A stretch of 64,000 nt of DNA from Mactra quadrangularis. Lineage: Eukaryota > Mollusca > Bivalvia > Venerida > Mactridae. A model generated the notes under the pieces. It was not told the DNA's origin. It searched no databases and was given only the letters and a program-made list of their open reading frames with translations. Position numbers and translations under genes: made by a program. Positions 1 through 9,602 of this stretch are shown here, in pieces. The stretch covers positions 52,272,319 to 52,336,318 of the forward strand of contig CM046309.1 of assembly GCA_025267735.1 (NCBI GenBank), written 5' to 3'. The first letter of the stretch is position 1. Each line of letters starts with the position of its first letter.

Positions 1-158
1 CTGACCTCCCTGATATGATAATCTAACTCCACCATTGTATAGAATGTAATGCTTGCAATTAGAATCTCTCGGTAATGGTTATAAATGACAAAATCTACAT
101 GTATTAATCAAACAAAGGCAGAATACTCCTACTCTAAATCGGTTCAATAAACTTGTAT

Positions 159-162
159 AGTG
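159..162. repeat. 4-bp target-site duplication AGTG (left); right copy 10465-10468
   Basis: AGTG stands directly outside the TG of the left LTR and directly outside the CA of the right LTR. Four to six base duplications are usual for Metaviridae integrases, so this confirms the element boundaries and shows that no deletion has occurred at either end. Confidence 0.9.
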
Positions 163-1023
163 TGTAACGTAATTGCTTTTGGGAATTAAGAATTTTGTGA
201 TGATTAGTTAACGCTTTCCATAGTCGGACATACCTTTCACACAGCCAGAATGCACGATAAGTTAAATTGGCACAGCCTCAAGTATTTTTGGCAAAAGTTA
301 AATGTTAAATTATTTGTTCACCGAGATTCTGGTGACAAGTAGGCATGCTATAGCATTGACCTACTGGGATAGATTGCAGACATTATGAGGTGCCAATCCT
401 TTGTCTCTCTAAATGTCAACCTGTTTACACGAAGAATTATGCACGTGTTATATAGCGCATGATTCTGATCACGTAGGTTATAGACATAAAGGATGTGGAA
501 TCCCTTTGTTCCATCAAAGGTCAACTTGTTTTGCTCACCGACTTTTGCAGGTGTTGCATCGTCCTAGTGAACGAATTTCATAATGTGATGCAATCTTTTG
601 TTCCCGTCATGATTGGACTACATGTTAAAATTTCATCATTTTTATAATTGGAAAGTGCGAGGCTGGGTGAAGGACATGACGACATTTCTTTGTTCATTTA
701 TACTATAAAGGTCGTGCGCCGTTTTGGATAGACAGAAGAGCCGAGACAAGGGCTTAGGCAGAGGTTTGAGTAGGAGCTTGAGTTAAGATCGAGATTGAGA
801 TGTAGATTTGGTTAGACTAGAGATTAGATTGGAGTTTGAAGATTGATTTTTAGATTTTTATGTAGAGTTTTTTTGTCAGACTTAAATTTTCAAATTATGC
901 TAAGAATTAAAAGACAACTCGAGTAACGAACTTGTGTTATAAACAATTTTAATAAACCACTATACGATCAGAAGAAGTTTTGAGTTGAGTTTGTTTTGGA
1001 TTGATGGTCATGGTAATGTTACA
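163..1023 (+). repeat. 5' LTR (861 bp)
   Basis: Begins TGTAACGTAATTG and ends GGTAATGTTACA, giving the usual TG...CA boundaries. A TATAAAG box at 704-710 would place the RNA start near 730-740. An AATAAA signal lies at 951-956, so R is roughly 230-250 bp and U5 is short (about 50 bp). The region after the TATA box is a purine-rich run of GAG/GAT-like motifs. Paired with 9603-10464. Confidence 0.97.
704..710 (+). promoter_or_regulatory. LTR TATA box
   Basis: TATAAAG, in a stretch otherwise free of such boxes, 247 bp upstream of the LTR AATAAA. The same box is at 10144-10150 in the 3' LTR. Assigned from sequence match and position only. Confidence 0.6.
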
Positions 1024-1033
1024 AGGCGTTAAT

Positions 1034-1057
1034 TGGTGCTGCGTGACCAGGATTCGA
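1034..1057 (+). other. Primer-binding site, tRNA-His-like
   Basis: TGGTGCTGCGTGACCAGGAT starts 10 nt after the LTR and ends in ATTCGA. Its reverse complement ends ...GCACCA and contains TTCGAATCC, the T-loop/T-stem shape of a tRNA 3' end. The best match I know is tRNA-His (…GTCACGGCACCA), with a 2-nt insertion and a 2-base difference. The tRNA identity is inference; a function as primer site is well supported by position. Confidence 0.65.
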
Positions 1058-1061
1058 GTTG

Positions 1062-1067
1062 GTAAGT
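1062..1067 (+). other. Candidate leader splice donor (GTAAGT)
   Basis: A consensus donor G|GTAAGT follows directly after the primer-binding site and before gag. Together with the acceptor at 6738-6739 it would create a spliced env messenger that skips gag and pol, as retroviruses and insect errantiviruses do. Not tested by any transcript. Confidence 0.6.
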
Positions 1068-1315
1068 CCTCTTTTATTCTGTAGCATTTTTGGACATTGG
1101 CCGATCGCGATGATATGAATTTTAAGTAGATATATAATTTTGAAAAAAAAAACTGACAATGATCATGCTAGGCTAGAAATTTTGAATTTTTGAATTTAGT
1201 TGTACTAAGTTTAAAAAGAGTTTGAATTCAATGAATAAATTAATTTATTAATTTAGATTCAGATAAATTTTAGATTTTTGATATTTTTTAAGATCACATT
1301 TATTAAGAATTAATA

Positions 1316-2179
1316 ATGGCTGAATTTGCTGAAGTCTTCACAAATCTGTCTCATCAAATGCAGAATATAACTACGGTTTTGGCATCGCAAGGTGTTAAAA
1401 ATGTCGTTCCCGAATTTGGCGGAAACCCTCAACAGTTTAGAGAATGGGTTAAATCGATTGAAAAATATCGAGTTCTCACACATTTGGACGAGAACACGTG
1501 TATCATGCTTGCTTATCAAACGGCAAGGGGGGCAGTTAGTGGCTTTATTGCCAGACATAGAGAAGAACAGCCCGCAGCAACATGGCAAGAACTAAAGAGA
1601 GCTCTAGCTATAGCTTTCTCAGACATTAAAGATCCTCATATCGCCCTTACGATGCTAAGGCAAGTCAAACAAAAATCTGGGGAGGGTCTCCAACAATATG
1701 CCGAAAGGTTAATTTCGATAGCGGAGGTTGCTTTCGCGAATATCAATGACCCAGTGGTTGGCGCGCAGTTGATTGATTTCTTTGTAATGGGATTAACAAA
1801 TGATTCCCTTAAAATAACAATTTTAAGAAGAAACCCTGGAAATTTGAATGAAGCGTTAGCCATAGCAACTAACGAAAATACTTTGAGACAAAGAGTAAAC
1901 ATCACACATGCAAAGGAAGACTCGACTAATAGTTCGGGTAGTTCTAATGGTCATGAACCAATGGATGTATCGCACATGCGAAAATCCAAATGTTTTAAAT
2001 GCGGTAAGCCAGGACATAAGGCTTCAGTATGTAGGAAAGTAAATGTAGTCAGATGTTTTAATTGTAATAAAGAAGGACACATTAGTGTTGATTGTGAATT
2101 GGGTAGACCTTCAAAATCTCAAGGGCATGGTCGGTTGTTTGGAAAAGAATTTTCATTTGGACAAAAACATTTAAACTAA
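1316..2179 (+). CDS. gag: Gag polyprotein (287 aa)
   Basis: Structural protein that forms the particle and binds the genomic RNA. Residues about 30-190 resemble the retrotransposon gag capsid domain (tryptophan and hydrophobic pattern around REWVKSIEKY). The C-terminal part has two CCHC zinc knuckles, CFKCGKPGHKASVC and CFNCNKEGHISVDC. The first ATG after the leader is used, in an AT-rich context (TTAATAATGG). The frame ends at TAA 2177-2179, directly after a UUUAAAC slippery heptamer, so a minority of ribosomes should continue into pol. The frame is intact with no breaks. Confidence 0.95.
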   Translation: MAEFAEVFTNLSHQMQNITTVLASQGVKNVVPEFGGNPQQFREWVKSIEKYRVLTHLDENTCIMLAYQTARGAVSGFIARHREEQPAATWQELKRALAIAFSDIKDPHIALTMLRQVKQKSGEGLQQYAERLISIAEVAFANINDPVVGAQLIDFFVMGLTNDSLKITILRRNPGNLNEALAIATNENTLRQRVNITHAKEDSTNSSGSSNGHEPMDVSHMRKSKCFKCGKPGHKASVCRKVNVVRCFNCNKEGHISVDCELGRPSKSQGHGRLFGKEFSFGQKHLN

Positions 2180-5100
2180 ATAGCTCTTCTCATGTTGAGG
2201 TCAATGAGAAGAGTAATAAAAATAAACTAAGTAAAAGTAAATACAAAATTCAAACATCTGGTAATCCAAATTCGTGCATAATTAAAATTTTTAATCAGTC
2301 TTATAGATCTTTAGTTGATACTGGCGCTGAGGTTTCGTTAATGCATAAGAGAGTGTATGACAAACTTAAGGTTAAACCTAAGTTAAGGTCTAAAAACATT
2401 GAGTTGCAGTCTGCTAGTGCTACGCCACTGAAAGTTTTGGGATGTGTTAACGTTACATTCAAAATAGCTGGTACAGAGATTAATCAAGAATTTCAAATTG
2501 TAGACAATTTAAATAGAAATCTCATCTTAGGTCTCGATTTTATGAAAGAAAATAGAGTTAGAATTTATTTGGACTTAAAGAAAATTAGAGTTAAAGAAAA
2601 ATTTTATGCTGACTTAGTTGAAGATATTCACATAGCTTCTACAGTGAGAGTAAATAAAAGAATTACAATCAAACCTAGATCTGCTAAACTGTGCTATGGT
2701 AAAGTAAGAAATAATCCTGATTTACCTTCTAATCAAAGTTATGAAGTCATGCAAATTGATAGAGGATTCTTGGTAAATGAACCAGGGTTACAAATAATAA
2801 ATTCAGTCTCTAATTTAAATAACAAAAGGTTGATTCCAGTACTAATAGTTAATAATTCTGACAAACATCAAACTATTTATAGACATGGTTTAGTTGCAAG
2901 AATTTCAAAGGTAGACTCGATGGAAGTTAATACAGTTAAATCATTGATTAAAAATCATAAAGACGATTCAGAGGTTGACTTAAGTGATCTACATGTAGAT
3001 GATAAATATAGAAGAAAAATTGAGAATTTGATTTTTAAGAATTGTGATCTTTTTGCTAAAAAGGACTCTGATTTGGGTTATACCGATACCGTTAAGATGA
3101 AAATTAATGTTGGTGATCATGTTCCAATTAAACAAAGGCCATATAGGACACCGTTGAAAAATAGAGAGGTTATTGATGAAGCTGTGGACGAAATGTTAGA
3201 AGCTAAGGTTATTCGTCGTTCAAGGTCACCTTGGAGTTTTCCGGTTGTAATTGTTGACAAAAAGGATGGTTCGAAAAGGTTTTGTGTTGATTATCGCAAG
3301 TTAAATGAAATCACAGTCAAGAACTCTTTTCCATTACCTTTGATCGATGATGTGTTGGCTTTACTCAATAAATCTAAGTATTTTACAAGCCTTGATCTTA
3401 AGAGCGGCTAATGGCAGGTATTAGTTAGTGAGGAAAGTAAACAACTCACCGCCTTCGCATGTCATAAAGGGCTATTCGAGTTCAATAAAATGCCTTTTGG
3501 TCTTTCAAATGCACCAAGTATATTCCAAGAATTGATGTCTATAGTATTGCAGGGTATATCAGAATTTGCAGTTGCGTATCTAGATGATATCTTGATATTT
3601 AGCAAATCTCTTGACCAACACTTAAAACATATTGATGAAGTTTTCCAAAGATTAAGACAGCATGGTTTAAAATTAAAACTTAAGAAGTGTAGTTTTCTAC
3701 AATCAGAGACGAATTATCTAGGATTTATAATCGATGAACATGGTATTAAACCTGACCCTAAAAAGGTTGAAGCAATCAGATTCATGCCAACTCCAACGTC
3801 TGTGAAAAACTGTCGCCAATTCATTGGTGCAGCTTCTTATTACAGAAAATTCATACCGAACTTCTCCGCAATAGCAGAACCAATAATCAATTTAACCAGA
3901 AAACATGCACATTTTAAATGGACTGAACAGTGTCAAAAATCATTTGATTATTTGAAAGAAAGTTTGACTGTAGTCCCTTTGCTAGTCTACCCTGACCCAA
4001 ATAAAAAGTATACCTTGTATACAGATGCATCAGACACGTGCATTGGTGCAGTTCTTACACAAGAGTGTGATGTTAAAGAATTAAAAAATATTCCAGGTTC
4101 TTTTCGCACAACAGTTGAGAAGCCTATTTATTTTCTATCACACAAGTTGAATAAAAGTCAATGCAAGTACTCAGTTATTGAAAAGGAAGCGTATGCAATT
4201 TTCTATTCGTTACAAAAATTAGATTACTACTTACACAATGCAGAATTTGTGATTAAAACAGATCACAAACCTTTAAAGTATTTGTTGGAATCTCCAATGC
4301 AGAATAAGAAAGTTCAACTTTGGGCTCTCAGTATTGCGGGATATAACTGTACTATTGAGTACATTAGAGGGGTTGATAATAATTTTAGTGACCTACTATC
4401 TCGAAATGCATTCACGGGTGATAATAATGATAAAGGTCAAGAGCCAATTGAGTGTGATGTTAGTGCAAACACATTCGAGGTAAATATCATAAATTCGAAC
4501 GAATTTGACCCTAAGCAATATACATCTTGTGAGATACCCCCAGAAGATAATTTACAAAAGCCTAGTGAAATTATATCCGGCTTAGATTCAGTCAGTGAGC
4601 AAGATAAGGACGAATCTATTACGAAAATCAAATCTTTGTTGTTGCGTGGTGATGACTCTAAAGATACAAGACGCTTTATGTTAATTGAAAATCTGGTCTA
4701 TTATTTGAGTGATCCAGATGGAGAAGCTAGGTTAAGAATATATGTCCCAAAACATTTAAAGAATTTAGTTATTCGGCAATATCACGATGAAAATGGTCAC
4801 ATGGGAGTTCAGAAATGTTACGATTCTATAAGAAACAAATACTACTGGCCTAAATTGTTCAAAGAATTGTATGACTATGTTAGTGCATGCACTTTATGCC
4901 AATCTAGGTCGTTACAAAAAGTCAAACAGCCATTACAAGAAACAGATCAGCCACCATACGCTATGGCAAAGTTGAGCTTAGACGTATCTGGCCCATACCC
5001 AACTACACTGTCCGGTAATAGATACATAATTTCATTCGTAGATTGGTACAGTGGCTGGCCCGAAGCTTTCAGCACTCCGAATAAAGAAAGTGAAACTGTA

Positions 5101-6132
5101 GCTCATTTATTACTTGAAGAAATATTCCCACGCTATGGTTGTCCGCTGCAAATAGTCACAGACAATGGTACAGAAAATGTGAACAAAGTTGTCCGAAAAG
5201 TAATGCAAAATTTGAATATAAATCATATATTAACTAGCGTATACCATCCTCAATCAAATGCAAAGGTTGAACGTTTTCACCGTACCCTACATGATGTACT
5301 ATCAAAAAAGGTCATTGAAGATCAGCGTACTTGGGATTTATATTTGAACCAAGCCTTAGCAGCTATCCGATTTAATATTAGTGAATCATCTAAATTCTCA
5401 CCGTTCTACCTTCTATATAATAGAGATGTAGTTTTACCAGTTGACAGCTTGTTTAAGTTAAGAAGAAAATATTATGGTCAAGAACCGCATGAAATTGGTT
5501 TGCAGGAACAACATAAAGCTTTTACATTTGTCCACAGAAACATGAAAAAGGCAAAGCAAAAACAAAAATACTACCATGATAAAAATACAAAATTGACTGA
5601 TTTTCAGATTGGTGATCCTGTGTTTTACAAAAATAATAGAAAACAAAATAAGTTAGATGTTAAATGGAAATCACACTATAGAATCTTAGAAAAAATTGGT
5701 CCTGCTACTTACATAATTAAAAATCAATTAGACAATTCTACTGCCAAAGTTCATGCGGAGTTGCTTAGACTTGCAAACATTGATTGGGATGAAATTGAAC
5801 CACAAACAATGCATAGGCCTATAAGAAAACAAAATTATGCAATACCACCAGACTCACCCCATGAATCAGATTCTAGTTCTGACTCAGAAATCGACATGCC
5901 ACTTTCAGAATTAGTTAAGAGATATAGAAAAGAGAGAGACAATTCGGACTCTGAGGATGATATTCCGTTGTTAGAGCTTTCACGCCGACTTAAGGCCCGT
6001 AACAACAAAATGACCGATAATTCTGACTTAGACGAGCCAGAATCACCAGTGATGAATAATGATTATGACTTACATTTGACTCAAAGTCAAGATGAAATGG
6101 AGATTGACTCCGCAACTGTTGTATATGTGTAA
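2107..6132 (+). pseudogene. pol: Pol polyprotein (protease, RT, RNase H, integrase) with one in-frame ochre codon
   Basis: The frame is open from 2107 and overlaps the end of gag. The protease motif LVDTGAEV (about 2314-2337) lies before the first in-frame ATG (2341), so expression must come through the frameshift. RT follows, with DLKSG at the end of the first half and the catalytic YLDDILIF at 3577-3600. RNase H shows YTDASDTCIGAVL and DHKPLKYLL. Integrase has an HHCC zinc finger (HDENGHMG ... CTLCQ, about 4784-4908), catalytic residues in LDVSG, VTDNGTEN and HPQSNAKVERFH, and a GPY/F-like segment (HYRILEKIGPATYII). The C-terminus is an acidic tail with repeated DSE/DDIPL motifs. TAA at 3409-3411 interrupts RT at a conserved position normally held by an aromatic residue. 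The frame is unchanged on both sides, so this is a point nonsense change, not a frameshift. Confidence 0.93.
2170..2213 (+). promoter_or_regulatory. Programmed -1 ribosomal frameshift signal
   Basis: The last two gag codons plus the preceding base form T TTA AAC (2170-2176), a canonical X XXY YYZ heptamer, and the gag stop TAA follows immediately. After a 7-nt spacer lies a perfect 10-bp stem, CTCTTCTCAT (2184-2193) with ATGAGAAGAG (2204-2213), around a 10-nt loop. A flanking G-U pair (2183/2214) can extend it. The pol frame is open from 2107, so a -1 slip here enters it directly. Heptamer, spacer and stem all match the known rules for -1 frameshifting. Confidence 0.9.
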
Positions 6133-6242
6133 TAAGTTATTGATCTATAACTAGTTTATTCTAAGAGACCTCACCAATGTTGTGGCATTGAGTAAATTGG
6201 ATGGAGTATCTATTTGGGAGCTCCATTATGTTGAGTTATTCC

Positions 6243-6438
6243 GAGGTGCATTTATCCTCAATTCACTTTTTGTCAGGTCAACTCCTGAGTATTGATTTTC
6301 ATGTATTTCTTGTTAATTTGTATCGAGGTGCATTTATCCTCACTTCACTTTTTTGTCAGGTCAACTCCTGGATGTTAACTATCATGTTGTTCTGAGGTGC
6401 GTTTATTCTCAGAGTATTTCTGTTCAGGTTAAGTCCTG
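6243..6438 (+). repeat. Three tandem copies of a two-hairpin unit in the pol-env spacer
   Basis: Copies begin at 6243, 6325 and 6394. Each has GAGGTGC(A/G)TTTAT(C/T)CTC, which can pair GAGG with CCTC, followed by CAGGT(C/T)AA(C/G)TCCTG, which can pair CAGG with CCTG. The third copy is diverged and keeps weaker pairing (GAG/CTC). The unit lies between the pol stop and env, in an otherwise AT-rich stretch. A role in RNA folding, export or env translation is possible but only inference. The 64-codon open frame over it has no coding character. Confidence 0.7.
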
Positions 6439-6724
6439 ATTATATGAGTTTATGTCGTTTTTATTACAACACATAAATTGAATCTTTGATGAATATATTA
6501 TATATAGCCACTCATGATGTTTATTAGAATGTATATGGTATGCAATGCTTAAATATAATTGTGTACATTGTCTCTATAAATTTCACTACGTATAAGTATG
6601 AATTAAATTTATGTTTGACATTTAGGCAAATTAAATGTCACTGGAATGTTTGGTACATGAAATTGTTTGGTTGTTGTGTCTGAACTGAATAGTACGCTTT
6701 AGGTACTACCTAGTTGATGTATTG

Positions 6725-6739
6725 GATTTATAATTTCAG
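6725..6739 (+). other. Candidate env splice acceptor
   Basis: TTTATAATTTCAG ends at 6739, a good pyrimidine-rich acceptor 11 nt before the env start. The first ATG after it (6740) opens a four-codon frame ending in TGA, which overlaps the env ATG at 6751-6753; scanning ribosomes would have to pass or reinitiate. The partner donor is proposed at 1062. Confidence 0.6.
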
Positions 6740-6750
6740 ATGAACCAAAG

Positions 6751-8604
6751 ATGATTTTACTTGTCCTCACATTTTTGTTCATTAGCCAATGTAATGTAAA
6801 TTCCTTAGTTGTAAAAGACAATGTAATATTTCATAAAGTTAATGAAGTAGTTATGAACGATGCACGATGGTTGATAACGTTTGTACATGACTTAGAACCT
6901 TATACATTGTTTATAAATAAAGTAAGACAAGATATATATGAGACTAGAAGTATTATAAATACAATCACTGAGATTTATAAGCATAAAAATATGACAGTTT
7001 ATAAGGAAACATTTTTGAGTCTTGAAATCGAGCTAAACTTCCTTGAAAATACGTATCAAACTGTTCGACAGAATTTCAATCAGTATTCTAATTTAGGTTC
7101 AATAACAAAGAAAAGAAACAAACGTAGCATCTTACCTTTTGTAGGAGAAGCTATGTCTGCAATTTTTGGGACTATATCCGAAAAAGATTTGAATAACATA
7201 AATCAGAATGTTAAAACACTTGCGAAAAATCAAGATAAAATTATACATGATTTAAGATTAAGTTTATCTGTGTTAAATTTGACCAAAACACAAGTTTCAG
7301 AGAACCGCAGGAGTATAGTAGATATTGTGAAATGTATTAATAAACTTGATGATAAAATCAAAGAGCTAAAAACCCTGACAGATCAAAAGTTTGTAGAGCT
7401 AGAAAAGTTAGTACATTCTTATATACAACTTGATTTGATAATTAAGGAAATTACACTTTTTATTCAAAATGCTTTTACTTATCTAAATGACTTAGAAATT
7501 GAGTTAAGTTTGTTATCTATGAACCATGTATCTGTTAATACTATATCACCAGACGAATTAAGATTATTATTAATTGAGATCGAAGATCAATTACAATTAA
7601 ACTATAAACTACCAGATGATCCTAGGACAAATATTTGGTACTTTTATAATGTGTTATCTTGCACTACAGTTTTAATGGATAATAAAATTCAAATTGTACT
7701 TGATGTACCTTTATTAAATTCGAAAAATACTTTTGAAATATTTGAAATATTGAATTTGCCAATTCCCTTACAAACCGACCTCGTGCTTGAATATAAACTG
7801 GAAGGTGACTATCTCATGATCAGTCAAGATAGGTCAAAATATGCTCTTTTGAGTACAGACGACGGACAATTATGTAAAAATCCCCACGTACAGTTTTGCA
7901 ATCCCAAGGTTGCAATTCGTCCTTCAAACATGAATAAATATTGTGCAGTTGCTTTGTTCTTGAACAACATAAAGGTTATCACACACAGTTGTCCCAAGGT
8001 TATTTCCCAGAAACAGTTACCAATAGCTAAATATATTACGAATGGGATATGGGTTATCATGACAGATGTTAAATTGACATTCACAATAAACTGTGCTGGA
8101 CAGAATCCAAAGTCAGTACATGTGAACCCGCCGAGTGGGATTATGACATTAAATAACACTTGTGCTGCATCCAATGAACTTTTACATTTACCAATGTATG
8201 ATAGGAAAAATTTCAATGCCATTGTTAAAGATCCTTTGTTAAACTTGTTGACACTTTTGAATGTTACTAAATTTAAAATTTGGCAAGAGACAGAGAATAG
8301 GTTAGGGAATTTAAGTACGTTTGAAATGCCAAACCGATTGAAACATTTGCCAGAAATTCAAGTTGACGATATTTTTGACAGAGTACATGATGATTTTCAG
8401 TCCTTGACATTTTCTGATTTGAATAGTAGCCATACACATGTTATTACGTATGTTGTTCTAGTCATGCTTATTGTCAGTGCATTCGTTTTCATTATTTTTA
8501 AATGTAGACGTAGATATTTGAACTTTAAAAAATTGGCTAATGTTCAAGATGTTGCGGATACGGAGAGGACAATAGAGCTGGAGATGGTCCAAGTTAAAAG
8601 TTGA
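6751..8604 (+). CDS. env: Env-like class I fusion glycoprotein, baculovirus-F/errantivirus type (617 aa)
   Basis: A predicted membrane fusion protein. Residues 1-18 form a hydrophobic signal peptide. A basic site KKRNKRS near residues 119-125 fits furin cleavage and is directly followed by a hydrophobic, glycine-containing segment (ILPFVGEAMSAIFGT), the place and style of the fusion peptide in baculovirus F and gypsy-class Env. Coiled-coil-like heptads follow (about 140-200), then a cysteine-bearing ectodomain with several N-glycosylation sites. A transmembrane span near residues 563-586 is followed by the basic stop-transfer KCRRRYL and a short cytoplasmic tail. The frame has no breaks. Family assignment rests on architecture and the cleavage-site context, not on a search; whether it mediates entry is unknown. 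Confidence 0.88.
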   Translation: MILLVLTFLFISQCNVNSLVVKDNVIFHKVNEVVMNDARWLITFVHDLEPYTLFINKVRQDIYETRSIINTITEIYKHKNMTVYKETFLSLEIELNFLENTYQTVRQNFNQYSNLGSITKKRNKRSILPFVGEAMSAIFGTISEKDLNNINQNVKTLAKNQDKIIHDLRLSLSVLNLTKTQVSENRRSIVDIVKCINKLDDKIKELKTLTDQKFVELEKLVHSYIQLDLIIKEITLFIQNAFTYLNDLEIELSLLSMNHVSVNTISPDELRLLLIEIEDQLQLNYKLPDDPRTNIWYFYNVLSCTTVLMDNKIQIVLDVPLLNSKNTFEIFEILNLPIPLQTDLVLEYKLEGDYLMISQDRSKYALLSTDDGQLCKNPHVQFCNPKVAIRPSNMNKYCAVALFLNNIKVITHSCPKVISQKQLPIAKYITNGIWVIMTDVKLTFTINCAGQNPKSVHVNPPSGIMTLNNTCAASNELLHLPMYDRKNFNAIVKDPLLNLLTLLNVTKFKIWQETENRLGNLSTFEMPNRLKHLPEIQVDDIFDRVHDDFQSLTFSDLNSSHTHVITYVVLVMLIVSAFVFIIFKCRRRYLNFKKLANVQDVADTERTIELEMVQVKS

Positions 8605-8728
8605 ACAATGACAATCAGAATAATTATAAATGAAATGAAAATGTCATCTCAAAATGTTAATCATTACATCATAGATTACGACAAAGCTCTACAGAGACGA
8701 ATAAATCAATAAAATAATTAATCAATTA

Positions 8729-8844
8729 GGAGAGCTGCACGTCCTCAAGACGTGTGGACAATAGAATAATACTTTATAAGAATAAATTAATAATTGGTTA
8801 ATAGGGAGAGCTGCACGTCCTCAAGACGTGTGGACAATAGAATA
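8729..8844 (+). repeat. Two copies of a 40-bp hairpin unit (8729-8768, 8805-8844)
   Basis: GGAGAGCTGCACGTCCTCAA, continuing to GACGTGTGGACAATAGAATA, is repeated with a 76-bp period. Each copy folds as CACGTC / CTCAA loop / GACGTG, a perfect 6-bp stem. Both copies are preceded by ...TTAG or ...ATAG, which could act as splice acceptors. The copies are identical over the core, unlike the sequence between them, so the unit may be selected or newly duplicated. Confidence 0.8.
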
Positions 8845-8886
8845 TTACGTAGTATTATATAATAGAATATTACGTAGTATTATATA
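8837..8886 (+). repeat. 25-bp tandem duplication with TACGTA palindrome
   Basis: AATAGAATATTACGTAGTAT plus TATAT occurs twice head to tail. Each copy centres on TACGTA. The second copy runs into TATATAAAAG (8881-8890), a strong TATA-box match 20 bp before the downstream ORF's ATG. Confidence 0.75.
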
Positions 8887-8910
8887 AAAGAAGTGGATAT
8901 TTAAAAGAAA

Positions 8911-9204
8911 ATGGAAGAAGAACTGTTTACAGCAGACGAATTAAAATTAGTATTTGGAGAGAAAGCAAAATTCGCTGTAAGAGGAGTTCAAAAAGTTGTG
9001 AAAAAGAAAACTCCCATAGCAACTACAACTTACTCAGAAATGGAGACTTATACAGAGATGACGGATGAAAACAATGATGTCAACATAATACCTAAATTAC
9101 AATTCGAATCACAGCCAGGACCATCTACAAGAACTACTATTAAGCCAAGAGAATGTTTATGGAAATCGTGGCATAAACCTGAAGACCAACCAAAGTACGA
9201 ATGA
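8911..9204 (+). CDS. Small ORF downstream of env, unknown function (97 aa)
   Basis: I do not recognise this protein. It is acidic at the start (MEEELFTADELKLVFGE), has a basic centre (VVKKKTP), then Thr/Glu-rich and Pro-rich segments and a C-terminal patch KPRECLWKSWHKPEDQPKYE. No signal peptide or membrane span is seen. It lies between env and the polypurine tract, where complex retroviruses keep accessory genes, and is preceded by duplicated hairpins and a TATA-like box. It may be a real accessory product or a captured exon; the composition is protein-like and unlike the AT-rich flanks, which favours coding. Confidence 0.6.
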   Translation: MEEELFTADELKLVFGEKAKFAVRGVQKVVKKKTPIATTTYSEMETYTEMTDENNDVNIIPKLQFESQPGPSTRTTIKPRECLWKSWHKPEDQPKYE

Positions 9205-9592
9205 AGAATGTCAGAACTTGACTTTAGTTTTAATTTGTTTTTTTTTTATGTGTTGTGTTTGAGTGAATGTATTCTGGATAACTTTTAGTGAACAATTATG
9301 CTGAAGTGACTCTTAAAGAGACGCAGTATTGACATTTTTATGACAATTGATGTTTAAATCATTTTTGTGTATTTTACCATTGCATGTTAATTACGCGATT
9401 GATTGCATGAAGTTTTATGTTTTGATGACTTATGTCTATTGATTAATTAGTCTTTGAACTTGTTTGTTTTGAAATTGTTTTACTCGTATTTGAATTTGTT
9501 TGCTATCAATTTTGGTTTATTTTATTCTTGTTAGAATAAGAAATAAAACGCGTAATATTTGATGTTAGAAAGGTTAACTAATCATCTTATGT
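9205..9592 (+). other. AT-rich tail of the LTR element, no gene
   Basis: Between the small ORF and the polypurine tract I see T-rich noncoding sequence (a run of T near 9237-9247) and no conserved open frame. Confidence 0.6.
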
Positions 9593-9600
9593 AAGGGAGG
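9593..9600 (+). other. Polypurine tract
   Basis: AAGGGAGG, 2 nt before the 3' LTR. This is the expected primer for plus-strand DNA synthesis. Confidence 0.85.
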
Positions 9601-9602
9601 TA

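Noticed and set aside
6201..6395. 64-codon frame between pol and env
   Set aside because: Lies over the hairpin repeats and translates them; no protein-like features.
7824..8222. 132-codon minus-strand frame inside env
   Set aside because: Antisense shadow of the intact env frame.
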